DNA from: Haloechinothrix aidingensis
Lineage (GTDB): Bacteria > Actinomycetota > Actinomycetes > Mycobacteriales > Pseudonocardiaceae
DNA: 64,000 nucleotides
Assembly: GCF_013450155.1 (NCBI RefSeq)
Contig: NZ_JACCKD010000004.1
Location: 548,657-612,656 of the forward strand
Reading direction: 5' to 3'
Shown here: positions 52,002 through 60,239 of the stretch, in pieces
Numbering within the stretch: position 1 is the stretch's first letter
Layout: every line of letters begins with the position of its first letter
Made by a program: the position numbers and the translations under genes
The notes under the pieces: model-generated
Seen by the model: only the letters and a program-made list of their open reading frames with translations
What the model was told of the DNA's origin: nothing
Database searches by the model: none

Positions 52002-53339
52002 CTACTCGCCGATGACGCCATCGATGATGACCATCCCGGTCACCGGGTCGTACTCCTTCTCCCCATGCTCGTCCCGCATCACCGGCAACCCACTGTCCAG
52101 CTGCTCATCCTGCACGAACTTGCGTTCGTGCTCCTCATCGCCACCCCCCTGGCCACCACGGCCACCGCCGGCACCCATCATGCCGCCGCCCATCGGACGG
52201 GCACCCCCGGCACCAGCCTGACCCCCGGCAGCACCGGCCGCACCTCCCGAACCGGTCGGCCCGAACTGGCCCTGCCCGCTATAGGCACCCGCACCACCCG
52301 GACCCCCACCAGCAGCACCACCGGCACCAGCCATACCGCCGGCCACCATCCCCCCAGCGGCCATCCCCCCGGCACCCGAGCCGGTCGGCCCGAAATCCCC
52401 AGCGGCACGCCCCGCCCCCATACCCGAGGCACTCGTGCCACTCGGCGGGATCACCGTCCCATCCGGACGCACCAAACTCCCATCGGGACGCCGAATCGTG
52501 CCATCCGGATACCGAATACTGCCATCCGGCAACCGCACACCACCCTGCCGACCACCAGCACCAGCGCCCCCAGCAGCACCACCGGCTCCCGCAGTGCCAC
52601 CACCAACGGCACCAGCACCAGCAGCACCGGTACCGCCGATCCCTGGCGCCGCCGTCGAACCACCGCTCCCAGCGGGCGCCGCCCCAGCCGGAGCTGTCGT
52701 ACCGGCACCACCCGACGCGGTCGGCGCCGTCGTGCCGGGCTGGGTAACCGACGAGGGCGCGGTCGTTCCGCCGCTTGATTTCGAGGAGCCGCGCGAATCC
52801 TTGTCCGGGTCGGGGTAGTCCCGTTCCTGGGAGATCCGGACCTGGTTCTCCCCGGACTCCGTGGCGTAGGCGGAGTACGCTTGGCGGTTCTTGGCGTCCT
52901 TCTCCCGCCACGCTTCGCGCTGCTCTTCCTTCGAGTCGACCAGTTGGGTCCAGCTCACGTAGTCACGCCAGTCCCCGCCGGTGGCTTCCTCGATAGTGCC
53001 CTCGACGGGCTCCACCTCGTTGTAGACGCGGTCGAACGAGCCGTTCTGGCTGTTCATGCTGAAGCTGGACGGGCTGACAGCGGCGGCCGTCTCGGCGGAA
53101 CGGTTCCGGATCTGGTCCAGCTTCGCCTTGAACGCCTCGGCCGACTCACCACGCCACACCTCGTCAACGGTGCGATGCAGCGCGGCCAGCTCGTCGGAGA
53201 TGTCCATGTGACGGGTGTTGAGGTCACGAGCGATTTCTTCGCCCGTGCTCAAGGAGTCTGTGAACCGGCCGTCCTCTGTGATCTTTGTGTAGATCTCGGC
53301 ACCGGACAGCCCGTGCCCCGTAGCAGGATGTCCCATCAC
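52002..53339 (-). CDS. PPE-like / WXG-domain Gly-Ala-rich secreted protein
   Basis: A 445-residue protein. The N-terminal 170 residues are helical with a WXG-like turn (TVDEVWRGESAEAFKAKLDQ, near 58), as in PPE/ESX substrates. A Ser/Thr/Gly/Ala-rich disordered region follows, with a four-fold PDG repeat (LPDGSIRYPDGTIRRPDG, then SLVRPDGTV, about 275-305) and long Gly-Met-Ala stretches. The conserved-looking acidic tail is EKEYDPVTGMVIIDGVIGE. Expected to be exported by a type VII system with the EspG-like protein. The ATG overlaps the lipoprotein stop. Confidence 0.82.
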   Translation of the reverse strand: MMGHPATGHGLSGAEIYTKITEDGRFTDSLSTGEEIARDLNTRHMDISDELAALHRTVDEVWRGESAEAFKAKLDQIRNRSAETAAAVSPSSFSMNSQNGSFDRVYNEVEPVEGTIEEATGGDWRDYVSWTQLVDSKEEQREAWREKDAKNRQAYSAYATESGENQVRISQERDYPDPDKDSRGSSKSSGGTTAPSSVTQPGTTAPTASGGAGTTAPAGAAPAGSGGSTAAPGIGGTGAAGAGAVGGGTAGAGGAAGGAGAGGRQGGVRLPDGSIRYPDGTIRRPDGSLVRPDGTVIPPSGTSASGMGAGRAAGDFGPTGSGAGGMAAGGMVAGGMAGAGGAAGGGPGGAGAYSGQGQFGPTGSGGAAGAAGGQAGAGGARPMGGGMMGAGGGRGGQGGGDEEHERKFVQDEQLDSGLPVMRDEHGEKEYDPVTGMVIIDGVIGE

Positions 53340-53968
53340 CCAGCCCCCTTCATGGTCTCCACAGCCATCCCCGCGATCTCATACGCCGCACCGCAAGGGT
53401 CGTCGTGATACGGACTAGAGTCGCGAATGGCGTCAAGACCAAGATAGAAGCTCAGGTCGTCGCGCAGACCAACCGCAACATTGCAGTATCCATCCTCGCG
53501 ACCATCATTCAGGTCTACCGCGATTGCTGGATAGCCATCAATCGGATCCAATTCCATGAATAACTCAGACCCCCCTGCTTCTGCATTCTCATACGAGCTG
53601 CTCAAACCCTCGCCATCAGTGGTCAGGAGTGAGCCGCCAAACGATTCGTCGCGCGTATCAGTTCGCCAATTGCAGGTCGGCCCGATGTCGTTCTCCGGAT
53701 CAGGCTCGGCCTCAGTCACCTCGACTGGCAAACTTGCCAGCTGCTCCTCCGTTAACACGCTGCAGATGTCGTTCTCGAACACCGCCGTATCCTCGATGGG
53801 ATCTTCCACTGCGGGAGCCCCACTGTGTGGCAAACTCGCATCCTCTCGAGTCGAATCGCTGTCCGAACCCTCTGACTCAGCGTTCCCATCAGCCTCGTCC
53901 GAACATCCTGTCGATAGGATGACCGCGGCAGCCACCATCGCCACCAGCCCGAAACCACGTTTCAGCAT
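53336..53968 (-). CDS. DUF3558 family lipoprotein
   Basis: A 210-residue lipoprotein. The signal peptide ends in the lipobox STGC (Cys22), followed by an acidic Ser/Asp-rich linker and a DUF3558 domain (DICSVLTEEQLASL, CNWRTDT, CNVAVGL, then DPCGAAYEIAGMAVETM with four Cys). DUF3558 lipoproteins often accompany type VII loci in Pseudonocardiaceae. Base composition is visibly less GC-rich here than in neighbours. The stop overlaps the PPE-like start by 4 nt. Confidence 0.88.
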   Translation of the reverse strand: MLKRGFGLVAMVAAAVILSTGCSDEADGNAESEGSDSDSTREDASLPHSGAPAVEDPIEDTAVFENDICSVLTEEQLASLPVEVTEAEPDPENDIGPTCNWRTDTRDESFGGSLLTTDGEGLSSSYENAEAGGSELFMELDPIDGYPAIAVDLNDGREDGYCNVAVGLRDDLSFYLGLDAIRDSSPYHDDPCGAAYEIAGMAVETMKGAG

Positions 53969-54394
53969 TCAGTCCTGCCCTTTCAATCCGGCAGCAACCT
54001 CGTCCTCATGCTGCAATCGCTCCTCCTTCATTGCCTTAGCGTCCTCAATCAGGCCATCGAGCGCGGCGATCTCCTTACGCAAGCACGCCTGATACGCTGC
54101 GCCTCCCTCGTTGGCAGTATCGGCATAGCTGTTCGTTACTGGGTCGCTCTTCTTCGCGATATTTCGCAGCGGTTCCGACTGCCGCTGGGCCTCACGTAAG
54201 CTGCTGAGAACGTCCTTCAGCCGCTTGATCACCTTGTCGACGCCCTCGCTGTCGAAGGCGATGTCCTCCAGCCCGGCTGCCTGCGCTTTCGCATCGGCCT
54301 GCGCGCGCACCTGCTGCGGACCTACCGGCATGGGCGCGTCATCCACCTGGGGCAACGGCAGCGGCGGTGCCCCGCTGTCTTCCTCGTCGGCCAT
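53969..54394 (-). CDS. Helical WXG100-like / ESX-associated protein
   Basis: A 141-residue mainly helical protein. A Pro-rich N-terminus (PPLPLPQVDDAPMPVGP) is followed by two long helices (DKVIKRLKDVLSSLREAQRQ; KEIAALDGLIEDAKAMKEER), a helical-hairpin build like WXG100/ESX substrates but without a clear WxG. GGGAGGGAC precedes ATG 54394. First gene of the four-gene type VII accessory operon, abutting the lipoprotein gene. Confidence 0.75.
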   Translation of the reverse strand: MADEEDSGAPPLPLPQVDDAPMPVGPQQVRAQADAKAQAAGLEDIAFDSEGVDKVIKRLKDVLSSLREAQRQSEPLRNIAKKSDPVTNSYADTANEGGAAYQACLRKEIAALDGLIEDAKAMKEERLQHEDEVAAGLKGQD

Positions 54395-54484
54395 CCGTGT
54401 CCCTCCCTCGACCGGCGGCCTCAGGCGCTCATCCCCAGTGCCGCCACGCACACGTACCGTATCCGGAGCGTACTATCCCGGCAA

Positions 54485-55567
54485 TCACACCTGGGACGGA
54501 GCGTGCCGACGCGCGGTTCCGTCCAGCGCCTGCTCCAGCGCGTCGAGGAACCCGCGGGTGGTGTGCTCCTCGCGCACCGCGACCCGCATCCAGTCCGCCG
54601 ACAGTCCCGGGAACGTGTCCCCGCGTCGCACCGCGTACCCCAGCTCACGCAGCCGCAGCCGCAGCCGCTCGCCGTCGGGCACGTGCAGCAGCACGAACGG
54701 CGCACGCGGCTCCCCCACCAGGCGCACACCTCGCGGCTCCAGCGCGCGCAGCCCGTCCACCAGTACCTGCCGGTCCCGTTCGGCTGCCACGGCCAGCTCG
54801 CGGGCCTGCGCCGTCGCCCGCGCCCCACTGCAGGCCACGACGGCGGCCGCCGCCGGTGTCGACACCGACCAGGGCGGCTGCACCGCGCGCAGCCGCTCGA
54901 TGACCTCGGGTTCACCGAGCACGTACCCGGCGCGAAGCCCCGCGATCCCCCACGTCTTGGTGAGGCTGCGGATCACCACCAGGCCGGGTGCGCGGTCGGC
55001 AGCGAGACTCTCGGGCTCGCCGGGGACGGCATCGGCGAAGGCTTCGTCGACCACCACGATCCTGCCCGGCCGGCACAGCCGCCGGATCGACTCGGCGGGA
55101 TGCAGCACCGACGTGGGGTTGGTGGGGTTGCCGATCATCACGAGGTCGGCCTCGGCGGGCACCTCCTCCGGGCGCAGCGGGAAACCCTCCCCCACGTCGA
55201 GCACCACGTGCTGCACAGGGTGCCCCGCCGTGCGCAGCGCCACGTCCGGCTCGGTGAACTGCGGGTGCACGATCGCAGCCTGAGCCGGGCGCAGCGCACG
55301 CGCCAGCAGCGAGAACGCCTCCGCAGCCCCCGAGGTGACCAGCACCTCGTCCGGGGTGCGGCCGTGCAGGGCCGCCACGGCCTTGGTCGCCTCGGTCGCG
55401 TCCGGGTAGGCGGCCAGCCGGTCGAGGCTGGCCACGATCTCCTCGCGCAGCCATCCGGGCGGTTCGGGCAGCCGCACGTTCACCGCCAGGTCCACCAGGC
55501 CGTCGGAGACATCCCGGTCGCCGTGGTGGCGCAGGTCCATGCCTTCCGACTCGGCAGGCTCAGCCAC
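54485..55567 (-). CDS. cobC: Threonine-phosphate decarboxylase-like aminotransferase CobC
   Basis: Class I/II PLP enzyme of the cobalamin pathway (CobC; CobD in enteric naming) that supplies the aminopropanol moiety. The 360 residues have DLAVNVRLPEPP near the start, NPTNPTSVL, the aspartate VVVDEAFAD and the PLP Lys in SLTKTWGIAGLRAGY; Arg near the C-terminus binds carboxylate. GTG 55567 overlaps the cobB stop by 8 bases. Last gene of the chelatase-cobO-cobB-cobC operon. Confidence 0.9.
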   Translation of the reverse strand: MAEPAESEGMDLRHHGDRDVSDGLVDLAVNVRLPEPPGWLREEIVASLDRLAAYPDATEATKAVAALHGRTPDEVLVTSGAAEAFSLLARALRPAQAAIVHPQFTEPDVALRTAGHPVQHVVLDVGEGFPLRPEEVPAEADLVMIGNPTNPTSVLHPAESIRRLCRPGRIVVVDEAFADAVPGEPESLAADRAPGLVVIRSLTKTWGIAGLRAGYVLGEPEVIERLRAVQPPWSVSTPAAAAVVACSGARATAQARELAVAAERDRQVLVDGLRALEPRGVRLVGEPRAPFVLLHVPDGERLRLRLRELGYAVRRGDTFPGLSADWMRVAVREEHTTRGFLDALEQALDGTARRHAPSQV

Positions 55568-56966
55568 GCTCGCTCACCAACCCGGGCGCACGGGCGTGGG
55601 CGGCGGCGGCGAATCGGGAGGCCAGCACCGGATACCCCGCCCAGTGCACGTGCAGGTACGAGGCGTGCACCGACGGCGTGACGAACCCTTCCCGGCTGTC
55701 CTGCCAGCGCCAAGCCGCGCTCTGTCCGTGCCTTGGCGTGACCTGGGTGCGGTGGAACTCGTGCCCCGTCACCGGCGCCCCCGCAGGCGCGAGGAAACTC
55801 TCGCTGTCTACAGTGGCCGTACGGTAGCCGAGTGTGCGGCGGCTCGTCATGGTCGCGGTCGCGTCCAGCACCCCCGTCATCGGCGCGCCGTCGAGCTCGG
55901 TACACAGGTAGGTCAGCCCGGCGCACTCGGCGACGACCGGAACCCCGCGCGCCACGGCAGATGCGACCTCGGCGCGCAGCGCCGCGTTGGCCGCCAGACC
56001 CTCGATGTGCACCTCGGGGAACCCGCCGCCGAAGTACAGCCCTGCGCAGCCCTCGGGCAGCGACTGGTCGGACAGCGGATCGATGTCGACGACGTCGATG
56101 CCTGCCGCGCGCAGCAGCTCGATGTTCTCCGCGTAGCGGAACGTGAACGCCTGACCGGCCGCAGCCGCCACGACCGTGCGCCCGGTCCCGCCCGCGGAAG
56201 TTCCGGCAGCCGGCGCCTGCGCCAGCTGCTCGGCGGGGTCCCACGCGGGGCCGGACAGCCCGGGCGCCTGCCGGGCCACCCGCATCACCTCGTCGAGATC
56301 CACCCCCGCCGTGACCCACTCGCGCAACCGCCGCAGCATCCCGGCCGCCTCGCGCTCGCGCTCGGCGACGGGGACCAACCCCAGATGGCGACTGGGCGCG
56401 TGAATGCCGTCCGCGCGGTGCAAGGCACCGAGCACCGCAACACCGAGCGGTTCCAGCGCCGCGCGCAACTCGGTCTCGTGCCGCTCGGAGCCCAGCTTGT
56501 TGAGGATCACCCCGGCCAGGTGCACGCGGGGGTCGTAGGTCGCGAAGCCGTGCACCATCGCCGCGACGCTGCGTCCGGCGGCGCTGGCGTCGACCACGAG
56601 CACGACCGGCGCCTCCACCAGCCGCGCCACGTGCGCCGTCGAGGCGTAGCCGTGCGAGCCGAGCGCGCCGTCGAACAGGCCCATCACACCTTCGACGACC
56701 GCCACGTCCGCTTCGGGTGCCACACCGGCACCGTGCCGCAGCAGCGGCACCACCTGCTCCTCCCCCTGCAGGTACGGGTCCAGGTTGCGGCCGGGCCTGC
56801 CGGTGGCCAGCGCGTGGTAGCTGGGGTCGATGTAGTCCGGGCCCACCTTGTGACCGGACACGGACAGTCCCCGCTCCCGCAGCGCGGACATCAGCCCCGT
56901 GGCCACGGTGGTCTTCCCGTGCCCGGACGCGGGTGCGGCGACGACCAGTCGCGGCAGGGTCACCAT
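55560..56966 (-). CDS. cobB: Hydrogenobyrinic/cobyrinic acid a,c-diamide synthase CobB
   Basis: Glutamine-dependent amidase converting (hydrogeno)byrinic acid to its a,c-diamide. Of 468 residues, the N-terminal ATP domain has the P-loop APASGHGKTT and KVGPDYIDPSYH. The C-terminal glutaminase domain has GGGFPEVH, the Cys in VAECAGLTYL and the His in GHEFHRTQVT. ATG 56966 overlaps the cobO stop by 7 bases; GTG 56963 would give the usual 4-nt overlap. Confidence 0.95.
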   Translation of the reverse strand: MVTLPRLVVAAPASGHGKTTVATGLMSALRERGLSVSGHKVGPDYIDPSYHALATGRPGRNLDPYLQGEEQVVPLLRHGAGVAPEADVAVVEGVMGLFDGALGSHGYASTAHVARLVEAPVVLVVDASAAGRSVAAMVHGFATYDPRVHLAGVILNKLGSERHETELRAALEPLGVAVLGALHRADGIHAPSRHLGLVPVAEREREAAGMLRRLREWVTAGVDLDEVMRVARQAPGLSGPAWDPAEQLAQAPAAGTSAGGTGRTVVAAAAGQAFTFRYAENIELLRAAGIDVVDIDPLSDQSLPEGCAGLYFGGGFPEVHIEGLAANAALRAEVASAVARGVPVVAECAGLTYLCTELDGAPMTGVLDATATMTSRRTLGYRTATVDSESFLAPAGAPVTGHEFHRTQVTPRHGQSAAWRWQDSREGFVTPSVHASYLHVHWAGYPVLASRFAAAAHARAPGLVSERG

Positions 56967-57574
56967 TCGATCCCCCGCTGCCCCTTCTGGCCGACGTCCA
57001 TCGGGTGCTTGTGCTTGGTCATCTCGACGACGAGGTCGGCCGCGTCCATCAGCGCGGGCGGTGCCTTGCGCCCGGTGATCACCACGTGCTGGCGGCCTTC
57101 CCTGTTGCGCAGCGTCTCGACCACGTCGTCGGTATCGACCCAGCCCCAGTGCAGCGGGTAGCTGAACTCGTCGAGGACGTAGAAGTCGTGCTGCTGCGCC
57201 TCCACCCGGCGCTTGATCTCCGCCCACCCCTCGCGGGCGTTGGCGGCGTGGTCCTCCTCGCTGCCCTTCTTGCGGGTCCAGCTCCAGCCCTCGCCCATCT
57301 TGTGCCACTCGACGGGCCCGCCCTCGCCGGTCTGCTCATGCACGGTGCCGAGCGCGCGTAGCGCCGACTCCTCCCCGACGCGCCACTTGGCGGACTTGAC
57401 GAACTGGAACACCGCTACCGACCAGCCCTGGTTCCACGCGCGCAGCGCCATGCCGAACGCCGAGGTGGACTTGCCCTTCATCTCCCCGGTGTGCACGGCC
57501 AGGATCGGCCGGTTCCTGCGCTGGCGGGTCGTCAGCCCGTCGTCCGGGATCACATCCGGCTGCCCTTTCGGCAT
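56960..57574 (-). CDS. cobO: Cob(I)yrinic acid a,c-diamide adenosyltransferase CobO
   Basis: Transfers the adenosyl group from ATP to the corrinoid cobalt. The 204 residues have the CobO/BtuR P-loop GEMKGKSTSAFGMALRA, VFQFVKSAKWRVGEE, LDEFSYPLHWGWVDTDDVV and HVVITGRKAPPAL. ATG 57574 overlaps the TAA stop of the tandem-repeat gene (TAATG), with GGAGG eight nt upstream inside that gene's end. Next to chelatase and cobB, as in mycobacteria. Confidence 0.95.
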   Translation of the reverse strand: MPKGQPDVIPDDGLTTRQRRNRPILAVHTGEMKGKSTSAFGMALRAWNQGWSVAVFQFVKSAKWRVGEESALRALGTVHEQTGEGGPVEWHKMGEGWSWTRKKGSEEDHAANAREGWAEIKRRVEAQQHDFYVLDEFSYPLHWGWVDTDDVVETLRNREGRQHVVITGRKAPPALMDAADLVVEMTKHKHPMDVGQKGQRGIEW

Positions 57575-57801
57575 TACGCTGCCCTCCGTATCTTGCGGGA
57601 CACCCGCACCCGGTCGGCCAACATGACCGCCAGGTCACGATCCTCGGCCATGCTGTCCTCCAAAAACTTGCGGGACACCCGCACCCGGTCGGCCAGCATG
57701 ACCGCCAGGTCACGATCCTCGGCCATGCTGTCCTCCAAAAACTTGCGGGACACACGCACCCGGTCGGCCAGCATGACCGCCAGGTCACGATTCTCGGTCA
57801 T
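57574..57801 (-). CDS. 75-residue protein made of three 25-residue tandem repeats, unknown
   Basis: The protein is three copies of a 25-residue unit (MAEDRDLAVMLADRVRVSRK plus FLEDS); the third ends KIRRAA. Charged and probably helical, with no recognised family. Each unit begins at its own ATG (57801, 57726, 57651) preceded by GGAGG at exactly 5 nt. The first ATG overlaps the chelatase stop (ATGA), and the TAA overlaps the cobO start (TAATG). The last residues IRRAA repeat the chelatase C-terminus. It may be a real coupled gene or a recent expansion acting on translation of cobO; see findings. Confidence 0.55.
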   Translation of the reverse strand: MTENRDLAVMLADRVRVSRKFLEDSMAEDRDLAVMLADRVRVSRKFLEDSMAEDRDLAVMLADRVRVSRKIRRAA

Positions 57802-57816
57802 GCTGCCCTCCGTATC
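57578..57816 (-). repeat. 75-bp tandem repeat array flanked by a 15-bp direct repeat
   Basis: Three 75-bp units starting at 57801, 57726 and 57651 (minus strand) differ at only a few bases, the third diverging in its last codons. The 15-mer GATACGGAGGGCAGC occurs at both flanks (57802-57816 and 57578-57592, minus strand), exactly 224 bp apart. Removing one flank plus the array would restore a direct chelatase-cobO junction. Confidence 0.85.
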
Positions 57817-59915
57817 GTGCTCGCCTGCGCTGTGCGCGCCTTGATTTCCCCGGCCAGGGCATCCGCGGCGACCGAGCCCAGCGGGACGTGCTCGCCACCC
57901 AACCGCTCGGCGAGCTCACCGGCGAGCCCGAGCCGCATCCGGCCGGCCTCACAGTCCATCACGACGCTCGCGACACCGCTCGCGGCCAGCGCATCCGCGG
58001 CCGTGTGCGAGCGGGCGACCGGCTCGCTACCGCTGGTGGCCCGACCGTCCGTGACCACGACGAGCAGCGGGCGCCTGCGCGGATCGCGGATCGCCTCGAC
58101 CCGCAGCGTCTCCGCTGATTTCAGCAGCCCCTCGGCCAGCGGGGTACGCCCACCGGTGGGGAGGTCCTCCAGGCGCGCGGCCGCGGCCTCCACGCTGGAG
58201 GTCGCGGGCAGCGCGAGCGTGGCCTCCGAGCCCCGGAACGCCACCATGCCGACCTTGTCGCGCCGCTGGTAGGCATCCAGCAACAGGGACAGCACCGCCG
58301 ACTTGACCTCCCGCATGCGTTCCCGTGCCCCCATCGAGCCGGATGCGTCCACGCAGAACAGCACCAGGTTGCTTTCCTTGCCCTCGCGCTGCGCGTAACG
58401 CACGTCGCGCGGCTGCACGACCAGCCCGGCCCCGGTGCGACCCCGCGCGCGCTGGTGCGGGGCGGCTGCCCGCAGCGTGGCGACCAGGTGGGGGCTGCGC
58501 GAGCGGCCCGGATCGCGGCCACCGGAGGGCTGCACGCCGATCGTGCGCCCGGTCTCGGTGATCGCGCGGGAACGCTTGCCCTGCTCCCCGGCGCCGCTGC
58601 CATCCACCGACAGCAACCGCGCCCGGTACGGGCTACCGGAACCCACGGTGCGTTCGGGCTCCTTGCCCCCGTTTCCGGACTCCTGCTCGCTGTTGCCCTG
58701 CTCGCCGTGCTCGCCCTGCTGCTGCGTCCGGTCCTGCCTGCCACCCTGCTGCTCCTGCGGTGCGCCCTCCGGCACACCACCGCCGGGCCCGTCCGGACCA
58801 TCGGGCCCGTCCGGACCGTCAGGACCATCGGGGCCGTCGGGGCCGTCCTGCCCGCCGGGTGGGTCGTCGGAATCCGGACCGTCCGAACCGGACGAGTCCA
58901 GTTCGGATTGTGCCTGGTCGAGAGCCTGCTCGAGCTCCTGGTCGTCGATGCCGGGGGCATCGAACGGGTTGCGCCTGCGCCGGTGCGGTAGCGCGAGGCG
59001 TGCGGCGACCCGGATGTCCTCGGTGGTGATCTCGTCGCGACCGGCCCACGCGGCGTGCGCCGCCGCGGTGCGCGCCATCACGATGTCCGCCCGCATCCCG
59101 TCGACCTCGAACGAGGCGCACACCTCGGCGATCTGCACGAGCGCGCTGTCGGTCAGCCGCACGGACGGCAGCAGCTGCTGCGCCGCGTCGATCTTCTTGG
59201 CCAGCTCGGCCTCGGAGTCGGCGTAGGTGTCGGCGAAGTCGTCCGGGTCGCTCTCGTAGGCCATCCGCCTGCGCACGACCTCCACCCGCTCCTGGGCGTC
59301 GTGGCTGGTAGCGACCTCGACGGTGAGCCCGAAGCGGTCAAGCAGCTGCGGGCGCAGCTCGCCCTCCTCCGGGTTCATCGTCCCGATCAGCACGAACCGC
59401 GCGGCATGCGAGATCGACACGCCCTCCCGCTCGACCGTCGACCTGCCCATCGCCGCGGCGTCCAGCAGCACGTCGACCAGGTGGTCGTGCAGCAGGTTGA
59501 CCTCGTCGACATAGAGCAAGCCCCGATGCGCCGCGGCGAGCAGCCCCGGCTGGTAATCGGTGACGCCCTCGCCGAGCGCGCGTTCCAGGTTCAGCGAGCC
59601 CACCACCCGGTCCTCGGCGGCCCCCACAGGCAGCTCCACGAGCCGGGCCGGGCGCCGGTGATTGCCGCTACCGGCCTCGTGCGGGCCGTCCGGGCACGCC
59701 GGGTCCGGGTCGGCCGGGTCGCAGGAGAACCGGCAGCCGTCCACCACGTCGACATCGGGCAGCAGCCCGGCGAGCGCACGGACCATGGTGGATTTCGCCG
59801 TGCCCTTCTCGCCACGCACCAGGACCCCTCCGATGGCCGGTGACACGGCGGAGAGCACAAGGGCGAGCCGCAGGTCGGCCATGCCTACCACGGCGGTAAA
59901 CGGAAACGGTCGCAC
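57798..59915 (-). CDS. Fused magnesium/cobalt chelatase subunit (AAA+ BchI-like + VWA BchD-like)
   Basis: A 705-residue motor subunit expected to work with the large CobN-type subunit in cobalt insertion. The N-terminal AAA+ domain has Walker A GEKGTAKST and Walker B GLLYVDEVN, with the sensor GTMNPEEGELRPQLLDRFGL. A low-complexity linker (about 350-440) contains DGP repeats followed by a Gln/Gly/Glu-rich segment. The C-terminal VWA domain carries the MIDAS motif DASGSMG and TDGRATSGS. GTG 59915 has AAGGAG at 7-nt spacing. Its Rv2850c-like place before cobO and the riboswitch upstream support a cobalamin role. Confidence 0.9.
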   Translation of the reverse strand: MRPFPFTAVVGMADLRLALVLSAVSPAIGGVLVRGEKGTAKSTMVRALAGLLPDVDVVDGCRFSCDPADPDPACPDGPHEAGSGNHRRPARLVELPVGAAEDRVVGSLNLERALGEGVTDYQPGLLAAAHRGLLYVDEVNLLHDHLVDVLLDAAAMGRSTVEREGVSISHAARFVLIGTMNPEEGELRPQLLDRFGLTVEVATSHDAQERVEVVRRRMAYESDPDDFADTYADSEAELAKKIDAAQQLLPSVRLTDSALVQIAEVCASFEVDGMRADIVMARTAAAHAAWAGRDEITTEDIRVAARLALPHRRRRNPFDAPGIDDQELEQALDQAQSELDSSGSDGPDSDDPPGGQDGPDGPDGPDGPDGPDGPDGPGGGVPEGAPQEQQGGRQDRTQQQGEHGEQGNSEQESGNGGKEPERTVGSGSPYRARLLSVDGSGAGEQGKRSRAITETGRTIGVQPSGGRDPGRSRSPHLVATLRAAAPHQRARGRTGAGLVVQPRDVRYAQREGKESNLVLFCVDASGSMGARERMREVKSAVLSLLLDAYQRRDKVGMVAFRGSEATLALPATSSVEAAAARLEDLPTGGRTPLAEGLLKSAETLRVEAIRDPRRRPLLVVVTDGRATSGSEPVARSHTAADALAASGVASVVMDCEAGRMRLGLAGELAERLGGEHVPLGSVAADALAGEIKARTAQASTIRRAA

Positions 59916-59999
59916 GAACGACTCCTTCGCTATCGACGGGTATCCTCGCCCGCTCCAGCTCGGCCACGCCCGGGATATCCCCGGCACGGGCGACGGCCA

Positions 60000-60135
60000 G
60001 CGACGCTCTGGCTCCCGGCCGCCCCGCGAGCCGACGGGTGTCGGCTACCGGCGAGGGCGGGCCGGTCACAGTGGCGGGACCGCCCTGGACTCGCGCTCGC
60101 GGCGCTCACCAGGTTCCTCGCTTGGCCGCCCGGCG
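60000..60135 (-). promoter_or_regulatory. Cobalamin (B12) riboswitch upstream of the chelatase-cobO-cobB-cobC operon
   Basis: Read on the minus strand the leader has GAACCTGGTGAGC (60103-60115), the B12 box in CCGCCACTGTGACCGG (60062-60077) and GGGAGCCAGAG (60006-60016), the conserved order of a cobalamin riboswitch. The chelatase start is about 85 nt downstream. Together with flanking bases this fills the 324-bp gap to the divergent asparaginase gene; nothing else was seen there. Edges approximate. Confidence 0.88.
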
Positions 60136-60239
60136 CATCATCCCACAACCGTATGCGGAGGTGGACGTGAGAAGTCCCATCGTGTACCCACAGTGCTGAT
60201 CACGTGGTCACACATCGACTCGACGGGAGTGTTCCAGGC

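Noticed and set aside
57578..57816. CRISPR array
   Set aside because: The three units are directly contiguous, have no spacers, are in a coding frame and contain ribosome-binding sites.
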